This document shows positions 55,527-64,000 of a DNA stretch of 64,000 bases, piece after piece. The DNA is from Marivita lacus. Lineage in GTDB: Bacteria > Pseudomonadota > Alphaproteobacteria > Rhodobacterales > Rhodobacteraceae. Location of the stretch: assembly GCF_014637725.1 (NCBI RefSeq), contig NZ_BMFC01000014.1, forward strand, positions 21,716 through 85,715, read 5' to 3'. The translations under genes were made by a program, and so were the position numbers. Position 1 is the stretch's first letter, and each line of letters begins with the position of its first letter. The notes under the pieces are model-generated. The model worked only from the letters and a program-made list of their open reading frames with translations. It was not told the DNA's origin and did no database searches.

Positions 55527-55830
55527 CGATCACATCCCCTGTTGTCTTTGCGAAACGGACCTTCTTGTCGCCTTCGATCTTGAAGCCAACGCGGGTCGGT
55601 TTGCCGTTTGCATCGACGATCGCCAGGTTCGACAGGTCGATCGGCATCGCCTTGGGTGTGCGGCCGCCCTGTGTGGTCTGGGACTGGCGCACGTGACGGA
55701 TCGCCATGTTCACACCATCTACCACGGCCTTGCCGGCCTTGGGATCGACGGATGCGATGGTGCCTGACATGCCTTTGTCTTTACCGGCAAGCACAACCAC
55801 CTTGTCACCTTTGCGGAGTTTAGCAGCCAT
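55519..55830 (-). CDS. rplX: 50S ribosomal protein L24
   Basis: A 103-residue KOW-motif protein: [39 protein letters not shown]. It is an assembly initiator near the tunnel exit. It overlaps rplN by 1 nt (TAATG) and rplE by 8 nt, so the three are coupled. Confidence 0.97.
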   Translation of the reverse strand: MAAKLRKGDKVVVLAGKDKGMSGTIASVDPKAGKAVVDGVNMAIRHVRQSQTTQGGRTPKAMPIDLSNLAIVDANGKPTRVGFKIEGDKKVRFAKTTGDVIDA

Positions 55831-56198
55831 TACAGCACCTCCGGAGCAAGCGAGATGATTTTCATGAAGTTCTTGGCACGCAGCTCACGCACAACCGGGC
55901 CGAAGATACGCGTACCGACGGGCTCACCTGCGTTGTTCAGGATCACTGCGGCGTTGCGGTCAAAACGGATGGCTGTGCCGTCTTCGCGACGGACTTCTTT
56001 GGCGGTGCGTACGACGACGGCCTTGCGGACGTCCCCTTTTTTCACGCGACCGCGCGGGATGGCTTCCTTCACGGATACAACGATGATGTCACCCACCGAC
56101 GCGTATTTCCGCTTGGACCCACCCAGAACCTTGATGCACTGAACACGGCGTGCGCCGCTGTTGTCAGCAACATCCAGATTGGTCTGCATCTGGATCAT
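55830..56198 (-). CDS. rplN: 50S ribosomal protein L14
   Basis: A 122-residue protein: [46 protein letters not shown] is the L14 signature, and it ends [12 protein letters not shown]. It forms intersubunit bridges and binds the silencing factor RsfS. It lies 77 nt after rpsQ. Confidence 0.97.
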   Translation of the reverse strand: MIQMQTNLDVADNSGARRVQCIKVLGGSKRKYASVGDIIVVSVKEAIPRGRVKKGDVRKAVVVRTAKEVRREDGTAIRFDRNAAVILNNAGEPVGTRIFGPVVRELRAKNFMKIISLAPEVL

Positions 56199-56275
56199 AA
56201 TCTGTCTCCCGACGTCCCGGACCGCTCAATCGAGGCATTGGCCCGGGGGTTTCGTAAATGCCGAAAGGCTATCGC

Positions 56276-56506
56276 TTACTCAGCGATAACCTCCCAACGT
56301 TTGGTCTTCGACTTGGGGGCGCATTCCTGAATGCGGACAACGTCCCCAACTGCGAATTTCTCGGCCTCATCATGGGCGCGATATTTCTTGGACTTCCGGA
56401 TCGTCTTCTGAAGAACCGGGTGCTTGAAGCGGCGCTCGACGGAAACGGTCACGGTCTGCGTGTTCGCTGTCGATGTAACGGTGCCGGAAAGGATACGTTT
56501 GGGCAT
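56276..56506 (-). CDS. rpsQ: 30S ribosomal protein S17
   Basis: A 76-residue OB-fold protein: [42 protein letters not shown], then [23 protein letters not shown]. It is a primary binder of 16S rRNA. It lies 15 nt after rpmC. Confidence 0.96.
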   Translation of the reverse strand: MPKRILSGTVTSTANTQTVTVSVERRFKHPVLQKTIRKSKKYRAHDEAEKFAVGDVVRIQECAPKSKTKRWEVIAE

Positions 56507-56521
56507 CTGTCTGGCTCCCTC

Positions 56522-56728
56522 TTACGCGTCGCTGGCAGCCGAGGCCGCCTTTTGGTTCAGCACGGTGTTGATTCGTGCCACGTTGCGACGCACCTGGCGG
56601 ATGCGTGCAGTGTTCTCAAGTTGGCTTGTGGCCTGCTGAAAGCGGAGGTTGAAGGCCTCTTTCTTCAGCGAAACAAGCTCGTCCCGGAGTTGATCCGGTG
56701 TCTTGTCATTCAGTTCCTTGGCGTTCAT
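56522..56728 (-). CDS. rpmC: 50S ribosomal protein L29
   Basis: A 68-residue helical protein starting at [50 protein letters not shown] is the L29 core near the tunnel exit. In most bacteria rplP lies directly upstream. Here the two are separated by about 1.7 kb with two opposite-strand genes, and rpmC has its own promoter. Confidence 0.95.
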   Translation of the reverse strand: MNAKELNDKTPDQLRDELVSLKKEAFNLRFQQATSQLENTARIRQVRRNVARINTVLNQKAASAASDA

Positions 56729-57077
56729 GCGCCGTTCCTTTCTATCAACATCACCGGAGAGCCCCATCGTTGATGTGGGTCACCCTGATTCCCGGTGGAG
56801 GTGGATGAAGTGCCGCGTATAGGCCGCATGGCGTGATCGCGCAACCCCTAACTGGGCAGGGCATATCCGCATCCTGTCACGCCGCTTTCGGACGTGTCGG
56901 GACCTGTCGGCACCCCCGCGGAACCGCAGGCTTTGGCGCGCGGATTTCAGGGGCCGCCGAACCGGTGAGAAGCATGTTTTCGCCGATGCGTTTGCGAAAC
57001 CGGGTCGAGGATCGCATGTTTTGGGGCATGGGACCGCACCGGTCCTTGATGAAACGAATGACTTACGGAGACTGACC
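56729..57077. other. Divergent control region between rpmC and the DUF4168 gene
   Basis: This 349-bp region holds the rpmC promoter (56816-56844) and must also contain the promoter of the rightward DUF4168 gene, which I could not place. The minus frame 56780-57079 lacks any protein signature. No RNA gene is recognised. Confidence 0.5.
56816..56844 (-). promoter_or_regulatory. Predicted promoter of rpmC-rpsQ-rplN-...-rpmD
   Basis: On the minus strand TTGCGC (56839-56844) and TATACG (56816-56821) are 17 nt apart. The -10 is identical to that of rplO. The leader would be about 80 nt. Confidence 0.65.
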
Positions 57078-57482
57078 ATGACCCTGACGATCTCGAACGC
57101 CCTGCGACAGACACCCCGCGCGCTTGCCCTTGCAGCTGCGACGGCCGCCTTCGGCCTTGGCGCGACGGCACCTGCCTTTGCCCAGACAGCAGCGCCCGAG
57201 GCTGTTCAAACCGAATTCAGCGACGCCAAGCTGGATGCCTTCGTCACCGCCCTGCAGGACGTCGACGCCGTGCGCGAAACGTTCATCCCGCAGATCCAGG
57301 CCGCCGAAGACGAGAGCGAACAACAGCAGCTGATCCAGCAAGCCAATGTCGCGATCAGCGACACCATCGACGCCACGCCCGACATCACGGTGGAAGAATA
57401 CGTCACCATTGCACAACTCGCACAAGAGGATCCGGAACTGAACCAGCGCATTGTCAACCGCGTGGAACCCGCAGCCGACTGA
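57078..57482 (+). CDS. DUF4168 domain exported protein
   Basis: A 134-residue protein with a signal peptide ending near APAFAQ. The mature part is helical and acidic: FSDAKLDAFVTALQDVDAVRETFIPQIQAAEDESEQQQLIQQANVAISDTIDATPDITVEEYVTIAQLAQEDPEL, the DUF4168 pattern. It is expected in the periplasm; the function of the family is unknown. GGAG is upstream of the ATG. It is inserted, on the opposite strand, inside the ribosomal protein cluster. Confidence 0.87.
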   Translation: MTLTISNALRQTPRALALAAATAAFGLGATAPAFAQTAAPEAVQTEFSDAKLDAFVTALQDVDAVRETFIPQIQAAEDESEQQQLIQQANVAISDTIDATPDITVEEYVTIAQLAQEDPELNQRIVNRVEPAAD

Positions 57483-57649
57483 CGTGAAAATAGGCTGTTC
57501 TGCAGCTTTTGCGCCGATCGGAATGGCACCGCCCCTTTTGATTTTCTCAGCGGGGGCGGTGTCGGGACGTAACCGACCCGCACCACCCAGTACCTGGGCG
57601 CCACAATCTCCCTCTCGCCAAGGCGGTCCGACCGGCGTAGAAACCGCCC

Positions 57650-58270
57650 ATGAGCCATATTTCCTCCTTCTTCGTGACCCGCCTCTACCACGCGCCCCTG
57701 TCCGAGCACGCACCGGCCATCGACGCCCTTGAAATGGAAAAGTCCTGTTTCGCCATCGCCGAAGATGACGAGGCCGGCCAGAACTGGTGCGAGGAAAACG
57801 CCTATCCCGGCTACACCTCCTATGCATCGCTGACCGACCTGCCCTGGCGGTTCCCGATCTTTGCTGACCTCGTGAAGACGCTTGATGCCCATGTCGCGGC
57901 CTTTGCCGAGGATCTGCAATTCGATCTCGATGATCGCAAGCTGGTGCTCGAGGATCTCTGGATCAACATCCTGCCCGAGGGCGGGTTTCATTCCGCGCAC
58001 ATCCACCCGCATTCGGTGATTTCCGGCACAACCTACGTGTCCATGCCCGAAGGCGCGTCAGCCCTCAAACTCGAAGACCCGCGCCACGCCATGATGATGT
58101 CCGCCCCACCCCGCCGCAAGGACGCGCGCGAAGAGATGCGGAACTTCATCTACGTGAAGCCCGCCGTCGGTGATGTGCTGCTCTGGGAAAGCTGGCTTCG
58201 CCACGAGGTGGTGATGAACCAGTCCGAAGACGAGCGCGTCTCGGTAAGTTTCAATTACCGCTGGGAGTGA
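57650..58270 (+). CDS. TIGR02466-type putative 2-oxoglutarate/Fe(II) oxygenase
   Basis: A 206-residue protein of the TIGR02466 (2OG-FeII_Oxy_5) family. LEDLWINILPEGGFHSAHIHPHSVISGTTYVSMP covers the first iron-ligand strand. GDVLLWESWLRHEVVMNQSEDERVSVSFNYRW holds the distal His and the Arg expected to bind 2-oxoglutarate. The strict HxD is replaced by an HIHPH stretch, as is usual in this family. The substrate is unknown. It lies beside rplP, and in other bacteria L16 is hydroxylated by an unrelated-clade oxygenase (YcfD), so ribosomal modification is a speculation worth testing. Confidence 0.82.
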   Translation: MSHISSFFVTRLYHAPLSEHAPAIDALEMEKSCFAIAEDDEAGQNWCEENAYPGYTSYASLTDLPWRFPIFADLVKTLDAHVAAFAEDLQFDLDDRKLVLEDLWINILPEGGFHSAHIHPHSVISGTTYVSMPEGASALKLEDPRHAMMMSAPPRRKDAREEMRNFIYVKPAVGDVLLWESWLRHEVVMNQSEDERVSVSFNYRWE

Positions 58271-58334
58271 TCCCCGTAGAACCTTGGAAGGTTGAAAACC
58301 CACCCTACGGAGATATCAAGCACCCGGAAAGACA

Positions 58335-58366
58335 AAAACCCCCGGCGCATCCGCACCGGGGGTTTT
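58335..58366. terminator. Bidirectional intrinsic terminator between the oxygenase gene and rplP
   Basis: An 11-bp stem, AAAACCCCCGG / CCGGGGGTTTT, with a 10-nt loop. T-runs are on both strands and it lies between convergent genes. It ends the rplB-rplP transcript as well as the oxygenase gene. Confidence 0.88.
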
Positions 58367-58376
58367 CGATATCGTA

Positions 58377-58397
58377 GGGTGCGTGCTTGCACACACC
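58377..58397. repeat. Short palindromic repeat, family B (copy 4)
   Basis: GGTGCGTG, loop CTTG, CACACACC with one mismatch. It lies 7 nt past the rplP stop and is preceded by CGTAG. It matches the element past rplR at 53299. Confidence 0.55.
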
Positions 58398-58404
58398 GAA
58401 CCGC

Positions 58405-58818
58405 TTACCAGTCCTCGCGAACCACGACGCGGGTCTTGATCGGCAGCTTCATCGCGGCCAGACGCAGTGCCTCACGGGCAACGTCCTCACCGACGCCGTC
58501 GATTTCGAACATCACGCGGCCCGGCTTTACCTTGGCTGCCCAGTAATCCACCGAGCCCTTACCTTTACCCATCCGCACTTCGGTCGGCTTGGAGGTGACG
58601 GGCGTATCCGGGAAGATACGGATCCAGACACGGCCCTGACGCTTCATGTGACGCGTCATGGCACGACGGGCTGCTTCGATCTGACGTGCGGTCACACGCT
58701 CAGGCTGAAGCGCCTTGAGGCCGAAAGTGCCAAAGTTCAGATCGGAGCCGCCCTTGGCTTCGCCCTTGATCCGGCCTTTGAACATCTTGCGGAATTTTGT
58801 ACGCTTTGGTTGAAGCAT
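58405..58818 (-). CDS. rplP: 50S ribosomal protein L16
   Basis: A 137-residue protein: [54 protein letters not shown] is the L16 start. [27 protein letters not shown] contains the loop near the peptidyl-transferase centre, including the arginine segment that YcfD-type enzymes hydroxylate in E. coli. It starts 2 nt after rpsC and is last in its transcript. Confidence 0.97.
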   Translation of the reverse strand: MLQPKRTKFRKMFKGRIKGEAKGGSDLNFGTFGLKALQPERVTARQIEAARRAMTRHMKRQGRVWIRIFPDTPVTSKPTEVRMGKGKGSVDYWAAKVKPGRVMFEIDGVGEDVAREALRLAAMKLPIKTRVVVREDW

Positions 58819-58820
58819 GA

Positions 58821-59534
58821 TTAGTTCCTCCGACCGCCGCCAGCACCACGCGGTGCGGGACCGTCTTGCAGTTCCTGTGCCTTGCGATCCCGTGCGGCCG
58901 GATCATGTTCCATGATCTCGCCTTTGAAGATCCAGACCTTGATCCCGATGATGCCGTAGGGCGTTTCCGCTTCCACGTTGGCATAATCGATGTCGGCGCG
59001 CAGCGTGTGCAGCGGCACCCGGCCTTCGCGGTACCATTCGGTCCGTGCGATTTCCGCGCCACCCAGACGACCGGCAACGTTCACGCGGATGCCGAGGGCA
59101 CCCATACGCATGGCGTTCTGCACGGCGCGCTTCATGGCACGACGGAAGGACACACGACGCTCGAGCTGCTGCGAGATGCTCTCGCCAACCAGCTGCGCGT
59201 CAAGTTCCGGCTTGCGCACTTCAACGATGTTGAGGTGCAGCTCGCTATCCGTCTTCGCGGCAAGCTTCTTGCGCAGGGTTTCGATGTCCGCGCCTTTCTT
59301 GCCGATGATGACGCCGGGACGTGCGGTGTGAATGGTCACGCGGCACTTCTTGTGCGGACGTTCGATGATGACACGGGCCACACCAGCCTGCTTGCACTCT
59401 TTCGCGATGAATTCACGCATCGCGATGTCTTCGAGCAAGAGGTTGCCGTAGTCCTTGGTGTCAGCGTACCAACGGCTGTCCCAGGTGCGGTTCACCTGAA
59501 GACGCATGCCGATCGGATTGGTTTTGTTACCCAT
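58821..59534 (-). CDS. rpsC: 30S ribosomal protein S3
   Basis: A 237-residue protein. The KH domain contains [98 protein letters not shown] is the S3 C-domain. The tail is Gly/Arg-rich. It lines the mRNA entry channel. It overlaps rplV by 1 nt. Confidence 0.97.
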   Translation of the reverse strand: MGNKTNPIGMRLQVNRTWDSRWYADTKDYGNLLLEDIAMREFIAKECKQAGVARVIIERPHKKCRVTIHTARPGVIIGKKGADIETLRKKLAAKTDSELHLNIVEVRKPELDAQLVGESISQQLERRVSFRRAMKRAVQNAMRMGALGIRVNVAGRLGGAEIARTEWYREGRVPLHTLRADIDYANVEAETPYGIIGIKVWIFKGEIMEHDPAARDRKAQELQDGPAPRGAGGGRRN

Positions 59535-59914
59535 TAGGCCTGCTCCTCAACTTGACGCACCTTGATGGTGATCTCCGAAAACGGCTTCATGATCTTGCCG
59601 AAACGACCACGCGCCCGAGGGCGGCCACGCTTCATGACAAGGTTCTTGCCGACATAGGCTTCGGCGACGATCAGCTCGTCCACGTCAAGCCCATGGTTGT
59701 TTTCGGCGTTTGCAATCGCGGACTGAAGGCATTTCTTCACGTCTGCTGCGATCCGCTTTTTCGAAAAAGTCAGATCAGTCAGCGCGCGATCCACTTTCTT
59801 GCCGCGGATCAGACCGGCGACCAGATTGAGTTTCTGCGGGCTGGTGCGCAGCATCCGCAGCTTCGCCATGGCTTCGTTGTCAGCCACGCGGCGGGGGTTC
59901 TTTTCCTTGCCCAT
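59534..59914 (-). CDS. rplV: 50S ribosomal protein L22
   Basis: A 126-residue protein: [86 protein letters not shown]. The long hairpin reaches into the exit tunnel near the macrolide site. It lies 3 nt after rpsS. Confidence 0.97.
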   Translation of the reverse strand: MGKEKNPRRVADNEAMAKLRMLRTSPQKLNLVAGLIRGKKVDRALTDLTFSKKRIAADVKKCLQSAIANAENNHGLDVDELIVAEAYVGKNLVMKRGRPRARGRFGKIMKPFSEITIKVRQVEEQA

Positions 59915-59917
59915 GAC

Positions 59918-60196
59918 TTACTTCCGCTTCGCTTTTTTGTCAGCCGCGTGACCGTGATAGGTCCGTGTCGGCGAATATTCACCGAACTTCTGACCGATCA
60001 TGTCTTCGGTGACATTCACAGGAATATGCTTCTGGCCGTTATACACGCCAAACGTCAGGCCCACGAACTGGGGCAGGATCGTCGAGCGGCGCGACCAGAT
60101 CTTGATGACTTCATTACGACCGGATTCGCGCGACGCTTCTGCCTTTTTCAAGACATAGGCATCGACGAACGGGCCTTTCCATACAGAGCGCGACAT
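59918..60196 (-). CDS. rpsS: 30S ribosomal protein S19
   Basis: A 92-residue protein: [20 protein letters not shown] at the start, then [50 protein letters not shown]. It sits in the head and forms a complex with S13. It lies 3 nt after rplB. Confidence 0.97.
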   Translation of the reverse strand: MSRSVWKGPFVDAYVLKKAEASRESGRNEVIKIWSRRSTILPQFVGLTFGVYNGQKHIPVNVTEDMIGQKFGEYSPTRTYHGHAADKKAKRK

Positions 60197-60199
60197 GGT

Positions 60200-61042
60200 T
60201 TACCGCCCCTTCTTCTTGGCGTGACGCGAGCGGATGATCAGCTTTTGCGACGCCTTGTTCTTGTTGCGGGTCTTCTTACCCTTCGTTGGCTTACCCCATG
60301 GGGTCACCGGGTGACGACCACCAGAGGTCCGGCCTTCACCACCACCGTGCGGATGGTCGATCGGGTTCATCACGACACCACGGACACTCGGGCGGATACC
60401 CTTGTGACGCATGCGGCCTGCCTTGCCGAAGTTCTGGTTCGAATTGTCGGGGTTGGACACCGCACCAACGGTGGCCATGCATTCCTGGCGCACCATGCGC
60501 AGTTCGCCCGAGCTCAGACGGATCTGCGCGTAGCCACCGTCACGGCCCACGAACTGGGCGTAGGTCCCGGCAGCACGGGCGATCTGACCACCCTTGCCGG
60601 GCTTCAGTTCGATGTTGTGAACGATTGTGCCGATGGGCAGGCCCGAGAAGGGCATCGCGTTGCCCGGCTTCACGTCGGCCTTGGCCGATGCGATCACGCG
60701 GTCGCCAATGGCGAGACGCTGGGGCGCGAGGATGTAGGCCTGTTCGCCGTCGTCATACTGGACGAGCGCGATGAAGGCGGTACGGTTGGGATCGTATTCG
60801 ATGCGCGCGACGGTCGCGCCCACGTCATACTTGTTCCGCTTGAAATCAACGATCCGGTAGAGGCGTTTCGCCCCACCACCGCGACGACGGGATGTGATAC
60901 GTCCGGTGTTGTTCCGGCCACCCGATTTGGTCAAACCCTCAGTGAGGGCTTTGACCGGACGGCCTTTCCACAGTTCCGAACGGTCGATCAGCACCAGCCC
61001 GCGCTGGCCCGGCGTCGTCGGCTTATACGACTTGAGTGCCAT
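60200..61042 (-). CDS. rplB: 50S ribosomal protein L2
   Basis: A 280-residue protein. [31 protein letters not shown] covers the N-domain. [32 protein letters not shown] near the end is the L2 signature, with the histidine important for peptidyl transfer. It is the first gene of the rplB-rpsS-rplV-rpsC-rplP unit, separated from rplW by 480 nt. Confidence 0.97.
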   Translation of the reverse strand: MALKSYKPTTPGQRGLVLIDRSELWKGRPVKALTEGLTKSGGRNNTGRITSRRRGGGAKRLYRIVDFKRNKYDVGATVARIEYDPNRTAFIALVQYDDGEQAYILAPQRLAIGDRVIASAKADVKPGNAMPFSGLPIGTIVHNIELKPGKGGQIARAAGTYAQFVGRDGGYAQIRLSSGELRMVRQECMATVGAVSNPDNSNQNFGKAGRMRHKGIRPSVRGVVMNPIDHPHGGGEGRTSGGRHPVTPWGKPTKGKKTRNKNKASQKLIIRSRHAKKKGR

Positions 61043-61152
61043 GCTTTCTGTCTTCCGTTAGCAAGTGCAGGTCTTTGACGACCCGCTATGTTTGGGCGGA
61101 CGTGTCCGCCATGGTGTAGGCCCCCGTAGGTGCCCGATTAGCGCAACAACGA

Positions 61153-61174
61153 AGCCCCGGACGAATCCGGGGCT
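61153..61174 (-). promoter_or_regulatory. Leader hairpin of the rplB transcript
   Basis: AGCCCCGGA and its reverse complement TCCGGGGCT form a 9-bp stem with a short loop, starting about 7 nt downstream of the predicted transcript start. It could protect the 5' end or act in attenuation. No long U-tract follows. Confidence 0.45.
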
Positions 61175-61187
61175 GCGCGGTTGGGGG

Positions 61188-61216
61188 TTAGTAGGAGGTG
61201 TGGCGCGTGGCGTCAA
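61188..61216 (-). promoter_or_regulatory. Predicted promoter of rplB-rpsS-rplV-rpsC-rplP
   Basis: On the minus strand TTGACG (61211-61216) and TACTAA (61188-61193) are 17 nt apart. The leader to rplB would be about 140 nt. Confidence 0.65.
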
Positions 61217-61250
61217 GCGCTGTAAGGTGATTCCCTGCACCGTGTTCGTC

Positions 61251-61271
61251 GGGTGCATGTTCTCACGCACC
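61251..61271. repeat. Short palindromic repeat, family B (copy 5)
   Basis: GGTGCATG, loop TTCT, CACGCACC with one mismatch, preceded by G. It is in the rplW-rplB gap, upstream of the rplB promoter. Confidence 0.5.
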
Positions 61272-61452
61272 AAGTGCAAGACGGGCGATCGCGAGACTGC
61301 GGGATGGCGATCCGACAGATCTTCAGCAGCACTTTATTCTTGCCAAATCCGTAAGGTCGCCGAGCGAGGCACTGGCCCCAACAACACGCCTGACCGGGCG
61401 GGCGGGCTGGCGATCGCCCGGCGTCTGCGCCGCTATTCGGGCCAGCATCAGA

Positions 61453-61484
61453 AAAGCCCCCCGCCATCACTGGCGAGGGGCTTT
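61453..61484 (-). terminator. Intrinsic terminator after rplW
   Basis: AAAGCCCC and GGGGCTTT pair at the ends, with an inner GCCA/TGGC stem. On the minus strand CTTTTCT follows. It lies 39 nt past the rplW stop and should end the rpsJ-rplC-rplD-rplW transcript. Confidence 0.75.
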
Positions 61485-61493
61485 CCTATTCTC

Positions 61494-61515
61494 GTAGGCC
61501 GGGCTTCAGCCCGGC
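61494..61515 (-). repeat. Short palindromic repeat, family A (copy 3)
   Basis: GTAG, GCCGGGC, loop TTCA, GCCCGGC. It is the same element as at 4174 and 53267, but in the opposite orientation, so the CTAC flank is on the minus strand. It lies 7 nt past the rplW stop. Confidence 0.6.
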
Positions 61516-61522
61516 AAACCAA

Positions 61523-61819
61523 TCACAGACCCGTGGTCACGTCGATCGTGTTGCCTTCGGCAAGCGTCACGTAGGCTTTCTTCACGTCCTTCCGGCGACC
61601 CAGGGTCCCCCGAAAACGCTTGGTCTTGCCCTTGGTGATCGTCGTGTTCACCGCCTTCACCGACACACCAAACAGAGCCTCGACGGCCTCCTTGATCTGC
61701 GGTTTGTTGGCGTCAATCGCCACCTCGAACACAACCGCGCCGTTTTCGGACGCCATCGTGGTTTTCTCGGTGATGATCGGTTTGCGGATCACATCGTAAT
61801 GTTCAGCTTTCGCGCTCAT
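61523..61819 (-). CDS. rplW: 50S ribosomal protein L23
   Basis: A 98-residue protein: [53 protein letters not shown], then [23 protein letters not shown]. It forms the docking site for trigger factor and SRP at the tunnel exit. It overlaps rplD by 4 nt and is the last gene before a terminator. Confidence 0.97.
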   Translation of the reverse strand: MSAKAEHYDVIRKPIITEKTTMASENGAVVFEVAIDANKPQIKEAVEALFGVSVKAVNTTITKGKTKRFRGTLGRRKDVKKAYVTLAEGNTIDVTTGL

Positions 61820-62433
61820 TTCAGACGAGCCTCCAGTGCTTCGACACCCGCCTTCGTGAGCACAAGAGTGTCACGCTTGAGAATGTCATAGACGTTTGCC
61901 CCCATCGACGGCAGAACATCGAGACCGTCGATGTTCGCTGCGGCGCGGATGAAGTTTTCGTTCACCTCTGCCCCGTCGATGATCAGCGCGCGCTTCCAGC
62001 CCAGGTTCTTGACCTGCTTGGCCAAGGACGATGTCTTGCCATCGGACTCGATGTTCTCGATGATGACAAGCGAACCGTCCTTCAGCTTGGCGGACAGGGC
62101 GTGCATGAGGCCCAGCTTGCGCACCTTCTTGGGAAGGTCATGCGCGTGGCTGCGCGGCGTCGGACCCTTGTAGATACCACCCTTGCGGAAGATCGGTGCC
62201 TTGCGGGAGCCGTGGCGTGCGCCGCCGGTGCCCTTCTGGCGGTAGATCTTCTTGGTCGAGTAGCTGACTTCGGACCGTGTTTTCACCTTGTGGGTGCCAG
62301 CCTGCGCCTTGTTGCGCTGCCAGCGGACCACACGGTGCAGAATGTCGGCGCGCGGCTCGAGTCCGAAGATCTCGTCGCCCAGCTCGACCGACCCGGCGGT
62401 TCCGCCGTCCAGTTTGATCACGTCGAGTTTCAT
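61816..62433 (-). CDS. rplD: 50S ribosomal protein L4
   Basis: A 205-residue protein. [36 protein letters not shown] is the extended loop that lines the exit tunnel. [18 protein letters not shown] sequence and [21 protein letters not shown] close it. In enterobacteria L4 represses the S10 operon, and no such leader can be judged here. It overlaps rplC by 4 nt. Confidence 0.96.
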   Translation of the reverse strand: MKLDVIKLDGGTAGSVELGDEIFGLEPRADILHRVVRWQRNKAQAGTHKVKTRSEVSYSTKKIYRQKGTGGARHGSRKAPIFRKGGIYKGPTPRSHAHDLPKKVRKLGLMHALSAKLKDGSLVIIENIESDGKTSSLAKQVKNLGWKRALIIDGAEVNENFIRAAANIDGLDVLPSMGANVYDILKRDTLVLTKAGVEALEARLK

Positions 62434-63272
62434 TCCTCGCCTTCCTTCTTCTCAGCCTGAATTTCAGCCTCGGCTTCCTTCAGTGCGGCTTCTTCCGCTG
62501 CGGCCTGCTCGGCTGCTGCGGCTTCTGCTGCTGCGGCTTCCTCGGCGGCAGCCTGTGCGGCAGCTTCCTCGGCCAGACGCTTGGCTTCTTCACCAGCCGA
62601 ACGCAGAGCGGCGGGCAGGATCACGTTTTCCGGGGTCGGCTTCTTCATGGCGTCCTTGACGGTCACCCAACCACCCTTGGAGCCGGGAACGGCGCCCTTG
62701 ATCATGATGATCCCACGCTCGGCGTCGGTCTTCACAACCTGGAGGTTCTGGGTCGTCACTTTGACGGCACCCATGTGACCGGCCATCTTCTTGCCTTTGA
62801 AGACCTTGCCCGGATCCTGACACTGACCGGTGGAACCGTGCGAACGGTGCGAAACCGACACACCGTGCGAGGCACGAAGACCACCGAAGTTGTGACGTTT
62901 CATGGCACCGGCAAAACCCTTACCGATCGAGGTGCCCGAGACATCCACAAACTGACCTTCGAAGTAATGGTCAGCGGTGATCTCTTCACCCACGTTGATC
63001 AGGTTCTCGGGTGCGACGCGGAATTCCGCGACCTTCCGCTTGGGTTCCACGTTCGCCGCAGCAAAGTGACCGCGCATCGCCTTGGACACGCGCTTTACCT
63101 TGATCGAACCGGTGCCCAGCTGGACTGCCGAATAGCCATCTTGCTCGGGCGTGCGCTGAGCGACCACCTGAAGCTTGTCGAGTTGGAGGACGGTCACGGG
63201 AATCTGCTTTCCGTCTTCCATGAAAAGTCGAGTCATGCCGACTTTCTTGGCGATGATACCAGAGCGCATCAT
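62430..63272 (-). CDS. rplC: 50S ribosomal protein L3 with long C-terminal tail
   Basis: A 280-residue protein. The L3 core ends near residue 210: [16 protein letters not shown] at the start, then [56 protein letters not shown]. Beyond [10 protein letters not shown] there is a tail of about 65 residues made almost only of Ala, Glu and a little Lys, predicted as a charged helix. E. coli L3 has 209 residues and no such tail. AGGAGAG precedes the double ATG; either could start. Confidence 0.96.
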   Translation of the reverse strand: MMRSGIIAKKVGMTRLFMEDGKQIPVTVLQLDKLQVVAQRTPEQDGYSAVQLGTGSIKVKRVSKAMRGHFAAANVEPKRKVAEFRVAPENLINVGEEITADHYFEGQFVDVSGTSIGKGFAGAMKRHNFGGLRASHGVSVSHRSHGSTGQCQDPGKVFKGKKMAGHMGAVKVTTQNLQVVKTDAERGIIMIKGAVPGSKGGWVTVKDAMKKPTPENVILPAALRSAGEEAKRLAEEAAAQAAAEEAAAAEAAAAEQAAAEEAALKEAEAEIQAEKKEGEE

Positions 63273-63284
63273 TGGATACTCTCC

Positions 63285-63593
63285 TTATACCTTGATCTCG
63301 ACATCCACGCCGGCGGCGAGGTCGAGCTTCATCAGGGCATCAACGGTTTGCGGGGTCGGATCAACGATGTCGAGCAGACGCTTGTGGGTACGGATTTCCC
63401 ACTGGTCGCGCGATTTCTTGTTGACGTGCGGGCCACGCAGAACGGTGAATTTCTCAATCTTGTTCGGCAGCGGGATCGGGCCGCGCACTGTGGCGCCCGT
63501 CCGCTTGGCGGTGTTCACGATTTCCTGTGTCGACGCGTCGAGCACACGGTAATCAAACGCCTTGAGCCGAATGCGAATGTTTTGGCTTTGCAT
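63285..63593 (-). CDS. rpsJ: 30S ribosomal protein S10
   Basis: A 102-residue protein: [75 protein letters not shown]. It is also NusE, the antitermination factor. It starts the S10 block and lies 117 nt after tuf. That gap holds a GC hairpin (63667-63691) with one mismatch and no T-run. Confidence 0.97.
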   Translation of the reverse strand: MQSQNIRIRLKAFDYRVLDASTQEIVNTAKRTGATVRGPIPLPNKIEKFTVLRGPHVNKKSRDQWEIRTHKRLLDIVDPTPQTVDALMKLDLAAGVDVEIKV

Positions 63594-63710
63594 TGGTCTT
63601 AGCCTTTACTGGCGTTGCGGTTGAGAGGATGACGCAGGACCACCCTGCCCCTTCATCGAACCGAATACGGGACGGCTTGACGCCGCCCCGTGCAATGTAA
63701 TCTCGTCTGC

Positions 63711-64000
<290 letters not shown>

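Larger units (their letters stand above)
61043..61522. other. 480-bp gap between rplW and rplB
   Basis: Read leftward, it holds a family A palindrome, the rplW terminator (61453-61484), a family B palindrome, the rplB promoter (61188-61216) and a leader hairpin (61153-61174). The short frames on both strands have no protein signature. Confidence 0.6.

Noticed and set aside
63667..63691. GC-rich hairpin between tuf and rpsJ
   Set aside because: One mismatch in the stem and no T-run, so it is not supported as a terminator.

Overview
The window is chromosomal core DNA from a marine-type alphaproteobacterium of the Rhodobacterales (Roseobacter/Rhodobacter relatives). The evidence is the high GC content, a ThyX-type thymidylate synthase, SdhE, a MarR regulator of LdtR type, a DUF1127 small protein, DUF1194, a Hint-domain protein end, and ruvC-ruvA-ruvB joined to ybgC-tolQRAB-pal-cpoB-tilS-ftsH. 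No insertion sequence, prophage, CRISPR array, rRNA or tRNA was recognised. The only RNA gene I can support is the small SRP RNA (ffs) near 32.2 kb. Species cannot be fixed from the sequence alone.

Layout. 0-4.2 kb: end of a Hint-domain protein, an SH3-like exported protein, a 2-hydroxyacid dehydrogenase, pdeM, a thioesterase and an agmatinase-family ureohydrolase. 4.2-7 kb: the one-carbon pair fhs-folD. 7-19.8 kb, all leftward: ruvCAB, an unknown gene, ybgC, tolQRAB-pal-cpoB, tilS, ftsH, then a MOSC protein. 20-29.8 kb: DUF1127 protein, prmA, an MFS carrier, a YeeE/YedE sulfur carrier preceded by an FNR-type box, a small EmrE-like protein, an ABC-2 exporter, a DMT carrier, and divergent hemE/hemC. 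29.8-37.6 kb: DUF4198 and SRPBCC proteins, nudC, ffs, a Ca2+/Na+ antiporter, a dual-specificity-type phosphatase preceded by the relic of a zinc metallopeptidase gene, an inositol-monophosphatase-like protein with altered metal motifs, a YHS protein and thyX. 37.8-40.3 kb: a surface-lipoprotein candidate followed by a Slam-type outer-membrane translocon. 40.3-46.6 kb: gloA, a DUF1194 protein, a MarR regulator, sdhE, an XRE regulator, an aspartate aminotransferase, an unknown gene and parE.

46.8-64 kb is the leftward S10-spc-alpha ribosomal supercluster from tuf (partial) to rplQ. Gene order is conserved, but it is split. I find sigma70-like promoters with 17-nt spacing ahead of rplB, rpmC, rplO and rpsM, and hairpins after rplW, rplP, rpmD and rplQ. 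Two rightward genes, a DUF4168 protein and a TIGR02466-type putative 2-oxoglutarate oxygenase, are inserted between rpmC and rplP.

The most interesting items are the lipoprotein-Slam pair (type XI secretion), the putative oxygenase beside the L16 gene, an in-frame relic that keeps only the two ends of a YpfJ-like metallopeptidase, the multi-promoter layout of the ribosomal cluster, two families of short intergenic palindromes, and a perfect 22-bp palindrome between tolB and pal.
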